A DNA stretch of 64,000 nt, taken from NCBI GenBank assembly GCA_002367105.1, contig DFCS01000029.1:143263-207262 (forward strand), given 5' to 3'. The DNA is from Hungatella sp. UBA3048. Lineage in GTDB: Bacteria; Bacillota; Clostridia; Lachnospirales; Lachnospiraceae. The position numbers and the translations under genes were made by a program. Every line of letters begins with the position of its first letter. The first letter of the stretch is position 1. Positions 25,610-35,684 of the stretch are shown here, piece after piece. Below the pieces are notes generated by a model. That model saw only the letters and a program-made list of their open reading frames with translations. It did no database searches and was not told where the DNA came from.

Positions 25610-26533
25610 ATGAAAAAATTTAAAAAAGTGGCATCATTGGTAATTGTTATGGCCTTAGGGGCAAGTGCGTTAGTTGGATGCAGCGCAGGCGGCGAGAAGA
25701 AAGAAGGAGGCAGTACGGCAGGCAGCGGCCAGACAGTAGGATTTTCTGTTTCAACGCTTAATAATCCATTTTTCGTAACGTTATCAGACGGAGCAAAAAA
25801 TGCTGCGAAAGAGAAAGGAATCCAGCTTACAGTGGTAGACGCAGGTGATGACAGCGCAAAGCAGATCAGCGATATTGAAGATTTAATATCAAAAAATATC
25901 AAGGTACTGATCGTCAATCCGGTGGATTCCGATGCGGTAGCATCAGCTGTCGAATCAGCCACAAAGAAGGGAATTAAAGTCATCGCGGTTGACCGTGCGG
26001 TTAATGGAGCCGAGGTAGAGTGCCAGATTGCCTCTGATAATGTGGCCGGTGCAAGAATGGCGGCAGAATACTTGAAAGAGCTGGTTGGCGATGGAGCAAA
26101 AGTTGCTGAACTGGAAGGCGTGCCGGGAGCATCTGCTGCCATTGACCGCGGGCAGGGATTCCACGAAGTGGCAGACAAGGATTTAAAAGTGGTTTCCAGC
26201 CAGACAGCCAATTTTAACAGAGCGGAAGGCTTATCTGTTATGGAGAATATCCTCCAGGCAGATGGTGATATAAAAGGAGTGTTTGCTCACAATGATGAGA
26301 TGGCATTAGGCGCTGTTGAAGCAATTGCATCAACCGGAAAAGATATCAAGGTAGTTGGCTTTGACGCTACGGATGATGCGAGAAAAGCGGTGGAAGACGG
26401 AACAATGGCAGCGACAGTCGCACAGCAGCCGGAACTGATGGGTAAAACAGCTGTTGAAACTGCTATTTCAATCATGGAAGGAAAAAGTGTTGAGAAGTCC
26501 ATACCGGTGGAAGTAACACTGATCAAAAAATAA
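25610..26533 (+). CDS. rbsB: D-ribose-binding lipoprotein
   Basis: A 307-residue periplasmic-binding-protein-type lipoprotein. The signal peptide ends in the lipobox ALVGC (Cys about residue 24). A Gly/Ser-rich linker leads to the type I binding fold (GFSVSTLNNPFFVTLSDGAK, VNPVDSDAVASAVE, AVDRAVNG, HNDEMALGAVEAI). It is anchored outside the membrane and hands ribose to RbsC/RbsA. AAAGGAGGG precedes the ATG. It is the last gene of the operon. Confidence 0.95.
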   Translation: MKKFKKVASLVIVMALGASALVGCSAGGEKKEGGSTAGSGQTVGFSVSTLNNPFFVTLSDGAKNAAKEKGIQLTVVDAGDDSAKQISDIEDLISKNIKVLIVNPVDSDAVASAVESATKKGIKVIAVDRAVNGAEVECQIASDNVAGARMAAEYLKELVGDGAKVAELEGVPGASAAIDRGQGFHEVADKDLKVVSSQTANFNRAEGLSVMENILQADGDIKGVFAHNDEMALGAVEAIASTGKDIKVVGFDATDDARKAVEDGTMAATVAQQPELMGKTAVETAISIMEGKSVEKSIPVEVTLIKK

Positions 26534-26542
26534 AAACTTAAG

Positions 26543-26586
26543 TCCAGTCAGATTATCCGAATAAGATAATCTGGCTGGATTTTTTT
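26543..26586 (+). terminator. Terminator of the rbs operon
   Basis: TCCAGTCAGATTATC pairs with GATAATCTGGCTGGA (one G-T pair) over a 7-base loop, followed by T7. Confidence 0.92.
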
Positions 26587-26789
26587 GTATGCAGCAAACC
26601 ACAGACCTCCATGCCATAAAAACGCGGTGAAAACGTCAGACGGCAGGCAAGTAAGACTTTAAGGCAGGGAAATCCTATGGAATCAAGGAGGTAAGAATAT
26701 TATAGATTTCAGACAGAATATTAAATAGATTTCTGAATTCTGTTTTAGTACTATATTATTATCATAATATACGAAAAGGAGAGGGAGCT

Positions 26790-28163
26790 ATGAAAAGAAG
26801 AGCAGCAAAAGCAGCAGCGGTCGTCTTATCAATCATAATGGGATTGTCCTTAACTGGATGCGCGGGCAGTACAAATGGGAACGGAAAAACGTCAGCGAAA
26901 GCCGGAAACAATGCTGCGGTGACAGGGAAGGCTGACAGCGGGGATAAGACCATTGTGTTCTGGAACATAGGGACAGAGGGGGCAGACAAAAAAATCTATG
27001 AGTACGCTATCAGTAAATTCGAGAAAGAAGCAGGAAACAGCTATAAGATCGATAACCAGTCGACTCAGAATGATAAGTATAAGGAAAAGCTGGTGATAGC
27101 CATGAGCTCCGGCGAGTGTCCGGATGCCTATACTACATGGTCCGGCGGACCGATGAACGAATACATAAAATCAGGCTTTGCCCAGCCTCTGGATGAACTG
27201 TATGAAAAATACGGACTTAAAGACCGCTTTATGGAAGGCGCTCTGGAACAGGCCAGCTATAACGGAAAAATCTATGGCGTACCCGTAAAGAATATCTCCA
27301 TTGCAGGTATTTACTACAATAAGGATTTATTTGATAAGTTCAATGTAAAGATTCCCACCACCATATCGGAACTGGAAAAGGCAAGTGATACGTTCCTGGC
27401 TAACGGCATCATACCCTTTGCTCTTGCCAATGGACCAAAATGGACAGGTTCCATGTATTTTCAGTATCTGGCAGCCAGGAAAGGCGGCCTGGAACCATTT
27501 CGGAATGCATGCGACGGCAGCGGAAGCTTTGAGGAAGAGTGCTTTGTATATGGGGGAGAAAAGATTCAGGAATGGGTAAACAAAGGATACTTTCCGGATG
27601 GATTTAATTCTATGAGTGAGGATGATGGACAGGCAAAACAGCTTTTCTATACAGAAGCCGCGGCTATGTACTTAACTGGCTCCTGGAATACGGCGGCGTT
27701 TAAGACTGACAGTGAAGAGGGCGGAAGCGATTTTTACAGCAAGGTGGGCTGGTTCAGCTTCCCTGCCGTTGAGGGTTCGTCTGCTGATGTTTCCATTCTC
27801 TGCGGAACCCTGGGAGACCAGTTTATCTCCTTTAACTGTACCGGAGAAAAGCTGGAGGCGGCGTTTAAATTTGCAGCAGGGCTTTCCGATGACGATACGG
27901 TGGAGCAATTTGTAGAAGCAGGCATGATTCCTCCGCTGAAAGGAATTGAGACAAAGATCACAGATCCATTATCCAAGCAGATTGTGGAAGCGGCTAACAA
28001 AGCGTCTGCTGTCCAGCTTTGGTATGATCAATACTTAAATCCAAGCGTTGCCAATGCTCATCTGGATGGAAACCAGGAGGTTTTCGGCCTTACCATAACT
28101 CCCAAAGAGGCGAACAAGAAGATGCAGGAGGCACAGGAGGAGGTTCTTACCGGAGAAAAATAA
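26790..28163 (+). CDS. Sugar-binding lipoprotein of an ABC importer (probable xylo-oligosaccharide)
   Basis: A 457-residue family 1 extracellular solute-binding protein. The lipobox is SLTGC (Cys about residue 28), followed by a low-complexity linker and then the binding fold (KTIVFWNIGTEGADKKIYEY, YTTWSGGPMNEYI, GVPVKNISIAGIYYN). It captures a carbohydrate outside the membrane for the two permeases downstream. The substrate is inferred from the GH120 beta-xylosidase at the end of the cluster. No ATPase gene is present; such importers usually share a global MsmK/MsiK-type ATPase. The 256 bases before it hold the rbs terminator and weak promoter-like AT-rich sequence. Confidence 0.88.
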   Translation: MKRRAAKAAAVVLSIIMGLSLTGCAGSTNGNGKTSAKAGNNAAVTGKADSGDKTIVFWNIGTEGADKKIYEYAISKFEKEAGNSYKIDNQSTQNDKYKEKLVIAMSSGECPDAYTTWSGGPMNEYIKSGFAQPLDELYEKYGLKDRFMEGALEQASYNGKIYGVPVKNISIAGIYYNKDLFDKFNVKIPTTISELEKASDTFLANGIIPFALANGPKWTGSMYFQYLAARKGGLEPFRNACDGSGSFEEECFVYGGEKIQEWVNKGYFPDGFNSMSEDDGQAKQLFYTEAAAMYLTGSWNTAAFKTDSEEGGSDFYSKVGWFSFPAVEGSSADVSILCGTLGDQFISFNCTGEKLEAAFKFAAGLSDDDTVEQFVEAGMIPPLKGIETKITDPLSKQIVEAANKASAVQLWYDQYLNPSVANAHLDGNQEVFGLTITPKEANKKMQEAQEEVLTGEK

Positions 28164-28214
28164 GCGGTAATGCGGTTGGCTGTAACAAGGGGCTTCCCCG
28201 CTAACAAACACAGA

Positions 28215-28239
28215 TCCTATCTGTATAAAATGGATAGGA
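28215..28239 (+). promoter_or_regulatory. Intercistronic stem-loop after the binding-protein gene
   Basis: TCCTATC (28215-28221) and GATAGGA (28233-28239) form a short stem without a T-run. Such structures after binding-protein genes often stabilise the upstream message, giving excess binding protein. That role is inferred. Confidence 0.45.
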
Positions 28240-28249
28240 AAGGAAAGGT

Positions 28250-29170
28250 ATGGTTGGTAACATGAAAGGTAAGGCACAAACCATTGGAAGACGCAGGCAG
28301 AAAAGCACAAACATGGCGGCATTTATCTTTCTGCTGCCGGCAGCGATTTTCCTTTTTGCTTTTATTTTTTATCCCATTGCGGATTCCTTTATCATCAGTA
28401 CATATAAGTGGAATGGAATTGCCGCAGATAAACAGTTTATAGGTCTTGCCAACTGGGTGAAGCTGGCAAATGATTGGAGCTTCTGGTTTGCATTCCGCAA
28501 TAACTTCATCATCATGGTAATGTCCATCGTCATCCAGATTCCCATTGGTCTGGCAGAAGCTACCTTCATAGAATTCATTGGAAAAAAAAGAACTGCATTC
28601 AAAGTTTTGTGGTTTATTCCGATGTTAATGTCCTCAGTTGCCATCGGCTTTTTGTTTACCTATACCCTGGCGGCCAACGGAGGCATGATCAGCTGGGCTT
28701 CCCGTCTTCTGGGGGGCGGAAATATTGACTTATTGGGTAACCCGAAAACAGCTCTTATAACGGTCATTATGGTAATTGCCTGGCAGTTTATCCCTTTTTA
28801 TATGGTTTACTGCATGGCGGCTTATACCAACATCTCCCTGGATGTCTATGAGGCCTCTCTTATTGACGGTGCGACAAAGGGACAGTATTTCTGGAGAATT
28901 GCTCTTCCCCTTCTCATGCCGTCGATAAAAAGTGCCGCCATCTTGTCCATGGTCGGTTCCCTGAAGTATTTTGATCTGATCTATGTCATGACGGGAGGCG
29001 GTCCGGGAACGGCCACGGAGTTAATGGCCACCTACATGTATAAAAATTCGTTCAGCCAGTTTAACATGGGCTACGGCTCTGCCGTTGCAGGGGGTATGTT
29101 CCTTTTGATCACAGCCCTGTCCCTTGCGACTATGCGCCTGATTAATGGGAGGAAGGAGGAGCAGATATGA
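28250..29170 (+). CDS. Carbohydrate ABC permease, first subunit (MalF/UgpA type)
   Basis: A 306-residue permease with six predicted helices and the EAA loop EASLIDGATKGQYFWRIALP that contacts the ATPase. The opening charged segment before the first helix (AAFIFLLPAAIFLFAFIFYP) is usual. ATG at 28262 is an alternative start, as GGAAAGG lies close to 28250. Its end overlaps the next gene by 4 bases (ATGA). With its partner it forms the channel for the imported oligosaccharide. Confidence 0.92.
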   Translation: MVGNMKGKAQTIGRRRQKSTNMAAFIFLLPAAIFLFAFIFYPIADSFIISTYKWNGIAADKQFIGLANWVKLANDWSFWFAFRNNFIIMVMSIVIQIPIGLAEATFIEFIGKKRTAFKVLWFIPMLMSSVAIGFLFTYTLAANGGMISWASRLLGGGNIDLLGNPKTALITVIMVIAWQFIPFYMVYCMAAYTNISLDVYEASLIDGATKGQYFWRIALPLLMPSIKSAAILSMVGSLKYFDLIYVMTGGGPGTATELMATYMYKNSFSQFNMGYGSAVAGGMFLLITALSLATMRLINGRKEEQI

Positions 29171-30018
29171 AACAGAATCATAAGAAATTAAACGGTAAAA
29201 GTCTGCTCTGCTGGGCGGGGGCCTCTGTTTTTGCGGCAGCTGCGGTGATAGTCAGCATTCTGCCTTTTATCTTCATGGTTTTAAATTCTTTTAAATCAAA
29301 ATTCGAAATGTTGACAAAGGGGGTATTCTCCCTGCCGGCATCCTTAAATTTTAAGAATTACCAGGAAGTGCTATGGGGCGGCTTTATAGGATACTTTGGA
29401 AACAGCGGGATTGTACTTATCTTATCCCTGTTTCTCATCCTGTTCATCGCAGCTTGCGCCGCCTATCCCCTGTCCAGATTCCGCTTCCGGCTGAGTGGGG
29501 CGATTTACGGATTGATTGTAGCCTGTATGGCGATCCCTATCCACATCACTCTGATCCCTGTGTTCCAGATGGTGAAAAAGGCAGGGATCTACGATTCCCT
29601 GCTGGCTTTGATCGGTCCGGATGTGGCCTTTGCTCTTCCCATTTCTGTATTTATCCTTACAAATTTTATGAAAGGAATTCCGGCGGAAATTGAAGAATCG
29701 GCTGAGATAGACGGCTGCAGCAAATACCGGATGTTTTTTCAGATCATACTCCCGCTTACAAAGCCGGGATTATCCACCCTGGCCATTTACAACGGTGTGA
29801 ATATCTGGAATGAATTCAGCTTTTCCTATACCCTGACCCAGTCTGTAAAAAACAGGACCCTTCCTCTTGCCGTATGGGATTTCCAGGGGCAGTATGCCAT
29901 GAATACCCCTATGATCATGGCGGTCCTGACACTGACCGTACTGCCCATGATCCTGCTGTTTATCTTTGCTCAGGATAAACTCATAAAGGGCATGACAAGC
30001 GGGGCTGTAAAAGGGTAA
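29167..30018 (+). CDS. Carbohydrate ABC permease, second subunit (MalG/UgpE type)
   Basis: A 283-residue permease with six helices and the EAA motif EESAEIDGCSKYRMFFQIIL. It contains the MalG-like LPFIFMVLNSFKSKFEML segment after the first helix. GGAGGAG lies just before its ATG, inside the preceding gene, and the 4-base overlap indicates coupling. It completes the importer apart from the ATPase. Confidence 0.92.
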   Translation: MKQNHKKLNGKSLLCWAGASVFAAAAVIVSILPFIFMVLNSFKSKFEMLTKGVFSLPASLNFKNYQEVLWGGFIGYFGNSGIVLILSLFLILFIAACAAYPLSRFRFRLSGAIYGLIVACMAIPIHITLIPVFQMVKKAGIYDSLLALIGPDVAFALPISVFILTNFMKGIPAEIEESAEIDGCSKYRMFFQIILPLTKPGLSTLAIYNGVNIWNEFSFSYTLTQSVKNRTLPLAVWDFQGQYAMNTPMIMAVLTLTVLPMILLFIFAQDKLIKGMTSGAVKG

Positions 30019-30134
30019 GGCATGACCGGAATCTGGCGAAGGCGGCCTGCTATAAGTGTGTCCGCGTCTTTGTTTGACAGGCGTTTCCTTTTTCTGTATA
30101 GTATTTTTAATAGGTGAAATAAGGGGGGACGTCG

Positions 30135-31901
30135 ATGGGAATAAAAGAAAAATGGGAGAAGAGCTGGACATATCTGAAAAAAATTCAGTTTTTCCTTATT
30201 GTTATTATTTTGACAGTCACCCTGTCAGCCATCATCGTTTCCATCGTCTCTTCGGTTTCCTTTCTTACGAAACAGAATGAACAATATGTATCGGAACAGC
30301 TATCCGCCATGACCTCGGAATACGACACCATACTGGAGCAGTACAAGGCGGTAGCCTTTACCCTGGTCATGGATAAACACATTCAGAAATACTGTTCCTT
30401 TTCCGAAGCGAACCAGAATATGAACGAGGAAGCGGGAAATGTATACATGACCCTGCTAAATGCGCTTTATATGCAGAATAATGCTAATTTTATTGCGGTA
30501 TTTAACAAAAAGGTCGGCTCCTATATTTACAATGGAGATATGTCCATCATGGATTCCCGGTTTGACGAGGTCTGGGAAGAAGATTATGAGCAAAGTTTGA
30601 AGGGTAAGGAAAAGGGGGCGCTCCGTCTGAGCTTTGCAGATAATTATTACCGGAATGTCAAATACAGCCTTACCCTTTATTTTCCCATTTATTCCGTCAC
30701 CAATATGGTGATGGAAAAGGGCTTGCTGGTCATCAATCTGGAAGACAGCCTCCTGGAGCATTTAAACAACCGGACCCGCTACAATCTTTCCAGCCTTTAT
30801 TTAACGGATATCCAGGGTACGGTTGTTTCCAATACGGATAGAGTAGAGGTAGGGAAAACCCTGGCATTTGCCAACCGCCTAAACGGTAAGGACGGAAGCT
30901 TCTGGTACGGCGGAAGGCTGGTAAATTATCAAAGAATCGGGGACTGGAATTATTATCTGGTTCATGAGGTCCCTATGAAATATCTCTATCAGAACTGCTA
31001 CCGTATCGTCGTGCTGTTGCTTGTTGTCATGCTGCTTGTTATCGGGATATCTCTTTCTGCTTCCGGCCGGATGGCAAAGGTGCTGCTAAAGCCCATGAAT
31101 AAGCTGATCAGTAAGATGAACGATGTTTCCTCAGGCAATTTAAGAACAAGAATCAATACAGAGGACATGGACAGCGACAGCAGGAAGCTGGCAGACGGCT
31201 TTAATACCATGATGGAAGAGATTGACGTATTGATGAAACAGGTGGCAGAGGAACAGCAGCAGATCGCACAGATGAAGTTTAACGGCCTTCAGTCCCAGAT
31301 TCAGCCTCACTTTCTCTATAATACCCTGGAGTGCATTCATTGGCAGGCTCTTTCCGATGGGAGCGAGGAGATCTCCACCATGGTAAAGGCCATGGCACAG
31401 TATTACCGCATCTGCCTAAGCGAGGGGAAAGATATTATTTCGCTGGACAAGGAACTGGAGCATGTGAGAAATTATCTGATCATCCAGAACATGCGGTATG
31501 GCAATATCATTGAACTGGATATCCGGATCCCGGAGGAGTATATGGAAATCCGGATTCCAAAGATTACCCTGCAGCCTCTGGTGGAGAATTTTCTTTACCA
31601 TGGGATCCGGGTAGAGGAGGGGAGAAAGGGAAGGGTTTCCATTGATATCCGGGAAGAAGGAGAGGATTTGTACCTGATTGTGGAAGATAACGGACAGGGC
31701 ATGGAATCGGAAAAAGTGGACTATATCAACCTGCATATTTCTGAATTTGACAGGCAGATCGGCTACGGAATCAACAACGTGAACAAAAGGATCGAATTTT
31801 TATATGGTCCGGGCTGCGGCCTGCATTACAGCCTGAATGAGGAGGGCGGCGTAAAAGTCACCATCCGCCTGAAAAAAGAGGGAAGGCCGGAAGATGTATA
31901 A
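30135..31901 (+). CDS. Sensor histidine kinase, YesM type
   Basis: A 588-residue two-helix membrane sensor: TM1 at about residues 17-45, an extracellular domain of about 240 residues, TM2 at about 285-310, then a HAMP linker (LKPMNKLISKMNDVSSGNL). The His_kinase domain has QSQIQPHFLYNTLE with the phospho-acceptor His, followed by an HATPase domain (LQPLVENFLYHGI, VEDNGQGM, GYGINNVNKRIEF). It probably senses extracellular sugar or the loaded binding protein and phosphorylates the adjacent regulator. GGGGGG precedes the ATG; the 3' end overlaps the regulator by 8 bases. Confidence 0.92.
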   Translation: MGIKEKWEKSWTYLKKIQFFLIVIILTVTLSAIIVSIVSSVSFLTKQNEQYVSEQLSAMTSEYDTILEQYKAVAFTLVMDKHIQKYCSFSEANQNMNEEAGNVYMTLLNALYMQNNANFIAVFNKKVGSYIYNGDMSIMDSRFDEVWEEDYEQSLKGKEKGALRLSFADNYYRNVKYSLTLYFPIYSVTNMVMEKGLLVINLEDSLLEHLNNRTRYNLSSLYLTDIQGTVVSNTDRVEVGKTLAFANRLNGKDGSFWYGGRLVNYQRIGDWNYYLVHEVPMKYLYQNCYRIVVLLLVVMLLVIGISLSASGRMAKVLLKPMNKLISKMNDVSSGNLRTRINTEDMDSDSRKLADGFNTMMEEIDVLMKQVAEEQQQIAQMKFNGLQSQIQPHFLYNTLECIHWQALSDGSEEISTMVKAMAQYYRICLSEGKDIISLDKELEHVRNYLIIQNMRYGNIIELDIRIPEEYMEIRIPKITLQPLVENFLYHGIRVEEGRKGRVSIDIREEGEDLYLIVEDNGQGMESEKVDYINLHISEFDRQIGYGINNVNKRIEFLYGPGCGLHYSLNEEGGVKVTIRLKKEGRPEDV

Positions 31902-33459
31902 GATACTGATTGTGGATGATGAGAAAATGATCCGCATGGGGATAAAGAATTCCATGCCGTGGGAAGCCATCGGGATCGGTGAGGTGTACACCGCTGCTAC
32001 AGCAAGGGAGGCCCTGAAGCTGGCAGAAATTTATCACCCGGAAATTATTATTACGGATATCAGCATGACAGGAATGACAGGCCTGGAGTTGATTGAAGAG
32101 ATCAGAACGGATAATGAAGCCTGCAGGATCATCGTGCTGACCGGTTATGACCGCTTCGACTATGCCAGGCAGGCGCTTAAGTTAAGGACTCAGGACTTCC
32201 TTTTAAAGCCCATTGATGAGCAAGAGCTGCAAAAATGCATTTACAGGCAGGTAGGAGAGCTGGAGAACTTAAGAAAAGAGCGGGAAGAAGCGGAGCTTGT
32301 GAAGCGCACCAGAGGATTTTACCAGCAGACAAGATTGGAAATGATGATGTGTGAGCTTATAAACGGGAAGAAATGGGGACAACAGGAGGAGAAAGAATTC
32401 TTTTCCCAGTATCCTTTTTCTCCTGATCAGGAGATGCGTGTTGGAATTCTGCTGCCGGACATTCCCGCAGCCGATAACAGCGACAGCAGGCTTTTCCGCA
32501 TCTGGACCATCAAGAGCATCTGCATGGGAGTGCTGGATGAGAAGCAGGAGGGCATTACCTTCAGCGGCGGCGAGGGCTGGATCATTCTGATTCTGTTTGA
32601 TAAAGAGTCCGGCGTGGGGGTTGAAGACCGTGCCGGTGAGTTGATTGATCTTCTGGAAAGCGAATGCAACAGTAAAATACGGATCATTTTGGGGAGCAGC
32701 CAGAAAGGCTTCAGCAATCTGAATATTTCTTATAATGACGCGTTGTATATTCTGGAGAACGAAAAAAAGGAGCCGGACAGAATCGCAAGAGTGAAATGGG
32801 AAGAACAGAGAGACCATATGTTCCGGGAGGCTTATGGTGAATTTAAACGGGCGCTTCTTGCCTCCGTTAATGATGCGGATTTATTCATGCATGTGCTTGA
32901 ACGTTTCCTTCAGTCCCTGGTGTCCTATAATGTGTCCGGCCATTATGCCGGCCGCTGCCTTTTTGAACTGGCTTCCGCCGTTTACTTTACCTATATCGGT
33001 GAAACAGGAGACAGCGTGGATGACAGACTGAATGTGTTTCTCCAGTCCTTAAATGGAATGGACAGAGAAAACTCCGGCCGGCTGGCCACGTCGTTCTTCC
33101 AGAATCTTTTAACAAAGGAACGGGGGGATGAATATGAGCTGATCCGGAAGGTAAAGAAGCTGATCCAAAACGATCTGTCAGGGGATTTGTCCATTACCAG
33201 TCTTGGGGATCAGGTCTATGTGACCCCCAATTATTTATCCAGGATATTCAAGCGTATGACAGGCGAGGGCTGCAACGAATACATAGTCAAAAAACGCATT
33301 GAAAAAGCAAAGTTTCTTTTGGAAACCACTTCCCTGAAAGCCGGTGAAATTGCCGGCATGATCGGATACCATGATATCAACTATTTTTCCCTGGCATTTA
33401 AGAAACAGACCGGGGTTTCGCCCACCAGGTACAGGGAGAGGGCAAAGAGTGGAAAATAA
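31894..33459 (+). CDS. Response regulator, YesN type (REC + AraC HTH)
   Basis: A 521-residue regulator. The receiver domain (about 1-120) has acidic Asp8 and Asp9, phospho-acceptor Asp55 (EIIITDIS) and the Lys of LLKPID. A long middle region of unknown fold is followed by a C-terminal AraC-type domain (ITSLGDQVYVTPNYLSRIF and IAGMIGYHDINYFSLAFKKQ, ending GVSPTRYRE). Overlap with the kinase gene shows they are a pair. It likely activates the importer and GH120 genes. Confidence 0.93.
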   Translation: MYKILIVDDEKMIRMGIKNSMPWEAIGIGEVYTAATAREALKLAEIYHPEIIITDISMTGMTGLELIEEIRTDNEACRIIVLTGYDRFDYARQALKLRTQDFLLKPIDEQELQKCIYRQVGELENLRKEREEAELVKRTRGFYQQTRLEMMMCELINGKKWGQQEEKEFFSQYPFSPDQEMRVGILLPDIPAADNSDSRLFRIWTIKSICMGVLDEKQEGITFSGGEGWIILILFDKESGVGVEDRAGELIDLLESECNSKIRIILGSSQKGFSNLNISYNDALYILENEKKEPDRIARVKWEEQRDHMFREAYGEFKRALLASVNDADLFMHVLERFLQSLVSYNVSGHYAGRCLFELASAVYFTYIGETGDSVDDRLNVFLQSLNGMDRENSGRLATSFFQNLLTKERGDEYELIRKVKKLIQNDLSGDLSITSLGDQVYVTPNYLSRIFKRMTGEGCNEYIVKKRIEKAKFLLETTSLKAGEIAGMIGYHDINYFSLAFKKQTGVSPTRYRERAKSGK

Positions 33460-33522
33460 CAGGAAGGCTATCCGCTTTATAAAACGGGAAGCGGGGAAAT
33501 TATAATTTTAGGAGGTAGAATT

Positions 33523-35466
33523 ATGGGCAGGGAATATCATGTAGCTTATAACGGCAGCGACGATGCTGCAGGAACAAAGGAAGCACCGTTTCGGACAATT
33601 TCAAGGGCGGCCGCTGTTGCGCAGACCGGGGACGTTGTTACGGTACATGAAGGGGTATACAGAGAATGGGTGAAACCGCTGCACAGTGGATACAGCAATA
33701 TAAGCAGGATCATTTACCAGGCGGCTGAAGGAGAAAAGGCGGTCATTAAAGGCTCCGAACGGATTGAAAACTGGGAAAGAGTAGAGGGAACGGTCTGGAA
33801 AGCCATGATCCCAAACGAATTGTTTGGTGAATACAATCCTTATAAGGAGCAATTGGGCGGGGACTGGTTCGTCTATCCGGAGGAGGGCCTTCATGCAGGA
33901 GACGTTTATCTGAATGGTAAGTCCTTTTATGAAGCAAGGTCATTAGATGAAGTGATGGATCCCGTTATGAGGCAGGATGGATATAATCCCCCCTGGACTC
34001 ACCACAGAGAACCACTGCTTCACCCGGAGGATTCCATCTACCAGTGGTATGCCAAGGCGGATAAGGAGACTACCACTATTTATGCCAATTTCCAGGGAGC
34101 CGATCCCAACCGGGAATTAACGGAGATCAACGTGCGCAAGTGCTGCTTTTATCCGGATAGGCCGGGCATGAATTACATTACGGTCCGGGGGTTTGAGATG
34201 ACTCAGGCGGCATGTCCCTGGACTCCGCCGACTGCGGACCAGCCGGGGCTATTGGGTACCCACTGGAGTAAGGGCTGGGTGATTGAGAATAATATCATTC
34301 ACGATGCAAAATGCAGCGGTATCAGCATCGGAAAAGAGGCTTCCACAGGACATAACCTAAGTTCAAGAAGACACAGAAAGCCTGGCTACCAGTATCAGAT
34401 GGAATCTGTTTTCCGCGCCCTCCAGATAGGCTGGAGCAGGGAGACGATCGGTTCTCATGTGATCAGGAATAACGTGATTTACGACTGCGGACAGAATGGC
34501 ATCGTAGGCCACATGGGCTGTGTATTCAGCCATATTACCGGCAACCATATCTATAATATTGCTGTGAAGCATGAATTTTTCGGTTATGAGATTGCCGGGA
34601 TCAAGCTTCATGCAGCCATTGACGTGCAGATATGCAATAATAACATTCACAACTGCACTCTGGGCACATGGCTGGACTGGCAGGCCCAGGGAGCCAGGAT
34701 AAACGGGAACCTTTATTATGCCAATGACAGGGATCTTATGATGGAGGTGACCCATGGGCCTTATCTGGTGGACAATAATATCTTTGCCTCTGAGTATAAC
34801 TTTGACAACATCGCCCAAGGCGGAGCTTACGTAAATAACTTATGCTGCGGAACCATGCGCAGGGAAGCGGTCTTAAACCGTTCCACACCCTACCATTTCC
34901 CTCATACCACGCAGGTGGCCGGTACTGCCCTTGTTTACAGCGGGGATGACAGGCTGTACCAGAATATTTTTGTAGGCGGAGGACCTGCTTATACGGAACA
35001 GTCCATTGCAGGAACGGCAGGATATGACGGCTGTACCACCTCCCTGGAAGAATACATAGAACGTGTGCTGGCTACTGGAAATGGAGATGTGGAGATGTTT
35101 GAGCAGGCGGTGCAGCCTGCATATATTGAAGGCAACGGGTATTTGAATGGAGCTCCTGCTTTTGAACGGGAAATGAACCATTTCTTAAGCCGGAAGGATC
35201 CCGGGATCAGAATCGTGGAGGAAGCTGACGGCACTTACCTGGAGATGGAAGCGGAAAAAGAACTGTTTGAAATCAAAACAGAGATCATATGCACGGAGAA
35301 ACTTGGGATGGTGCGGATCGTGGAAGCTCCTTATGAAGATCCGGACGGTAATCCTGTTGTCCTTAATACAGATTATTTGGGCATTCAAAGAAAAACCTCC
35401 CCGGTGGTCGGTCCTTTGGAGAATTTAAAGGAAGGATATAACCGGATAAAGGTGTGGGGAAGGTAA
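33523..35466 (+). CDS. GH120 beta-xylosidase (right-handed parallel beta-helix)
   Basis: A 647-residue protein without a signal peptide, so cytoplasmic. It aligns over its whole length with the GH120 xylosidase XylC as I recall it: start GREYHVAYNGSDDAAGTKEA, VHEGVYREWV, PTADQPGLLG, GYEIAGIKLHAAIDVQI. The catalytic pair is in place: Asp385 in GTWLDWQAQG (nucleophile) and Glu408 in MMEVTHGPY (acid/base), offset by 3 from XylC Asp382/Glu405. It removes xylose from the ends of short xylo-oligosaccharides. AGGAGG lies before the ATG. It sits 63 bases after the regulator; a CCGCTT/AAGCGG stem lies in the gap. Confidence 0.88.
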   Translation: MGREYHVAYNGSDDAAGTKEAPFRTISRAAAVAQTGDVVTVHEGVYREWVKPLHSGYSNISRIIYQAAEGEKAVIKGSERIENWERVEGTVWKAMIPNELFGEYNPYKEQLGGDWFVYPEEGLHAGDVYLNGKSFYEARSLDEVMDPVMRQDGYNPPWTHHREPLLHPEDSIYQWYAKADKETTTIYANFQGADPNRELTEINVRKCCFYPDRPGMNYITVRGFEMTQAACPWTPPTADQPGLLGTHWSKGWVIENNIIHDAKCSGISIGKEASTGHNLSSRRHRKPGYQYQMESVFRALQIGWSRETIGSHVIRNNVIYDCGQNGIVGHMGCVFSHITGNHIYNIAVKHEFFGYEIAGIKLHAAIDVQICNNNIHNCTLGTWLDWQAQGARINGNLYYANDRDLMMEVTHGPYLVDNNIFASEYNFDNIAQGGAYVNNLCCGTMRREAVLNRSTPYHFPHTTQVAGTALVYSGDDRLYQNIFVGGGPAYTEQSIAGTAGYDGCTTSLEEYIERVLATGNGDVEMFEQAVQPAYIEGNGYLNGAPAFEREMNHFLSRKDPGIRIVEEADGTYLEMEAEKELFEIKTEIICTEKLGMVRIVEAPYEDPDGNPVVLNTDYLGIQRKTSPVVGPLENLKEGYNRIKVWGR

Positions 35467-35500
35467 AGGCTGCGTTATCAAACATATATATAATTTTTAC

Positions 35501-35534
35501 ATAGCCGTTTGTTCCAACAGGAGCAAACGGCTAT
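35501..35534 (+). terminator. Hairpin after the GH120 gene
   Basis: ATAGCCGTTTG pairs with CAAACGGCTAT over a 12-base loop. The following bases are TCCCATTG, not a T-run, so it may protect the 3' end of the message or terminate weakly. Confidence 0.6.
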
Positions 35535-35589
35535 TCCCATTGTTTATGAAAATTTAACAATGAAGAAGGCAGAATAGGGAATAAACCTC

Positions 35590-35618
35590 TTGTACTTTTT
35601 CCTGTTTCGTTATATACT
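35590..35618 (+). promoter_or_regulatory. Promoter of ispE
   Basis: TTGTAC and TATACT with a 17-base spacer, 67 bases before the ispE start. Confidence 0.7.
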
Positions 35619-35684
35619 AAATACTGTATACAAAAAAATAAAAAAATACAATCCTAAGAGATAAAAAGTGAGGGATGTTTGCCT

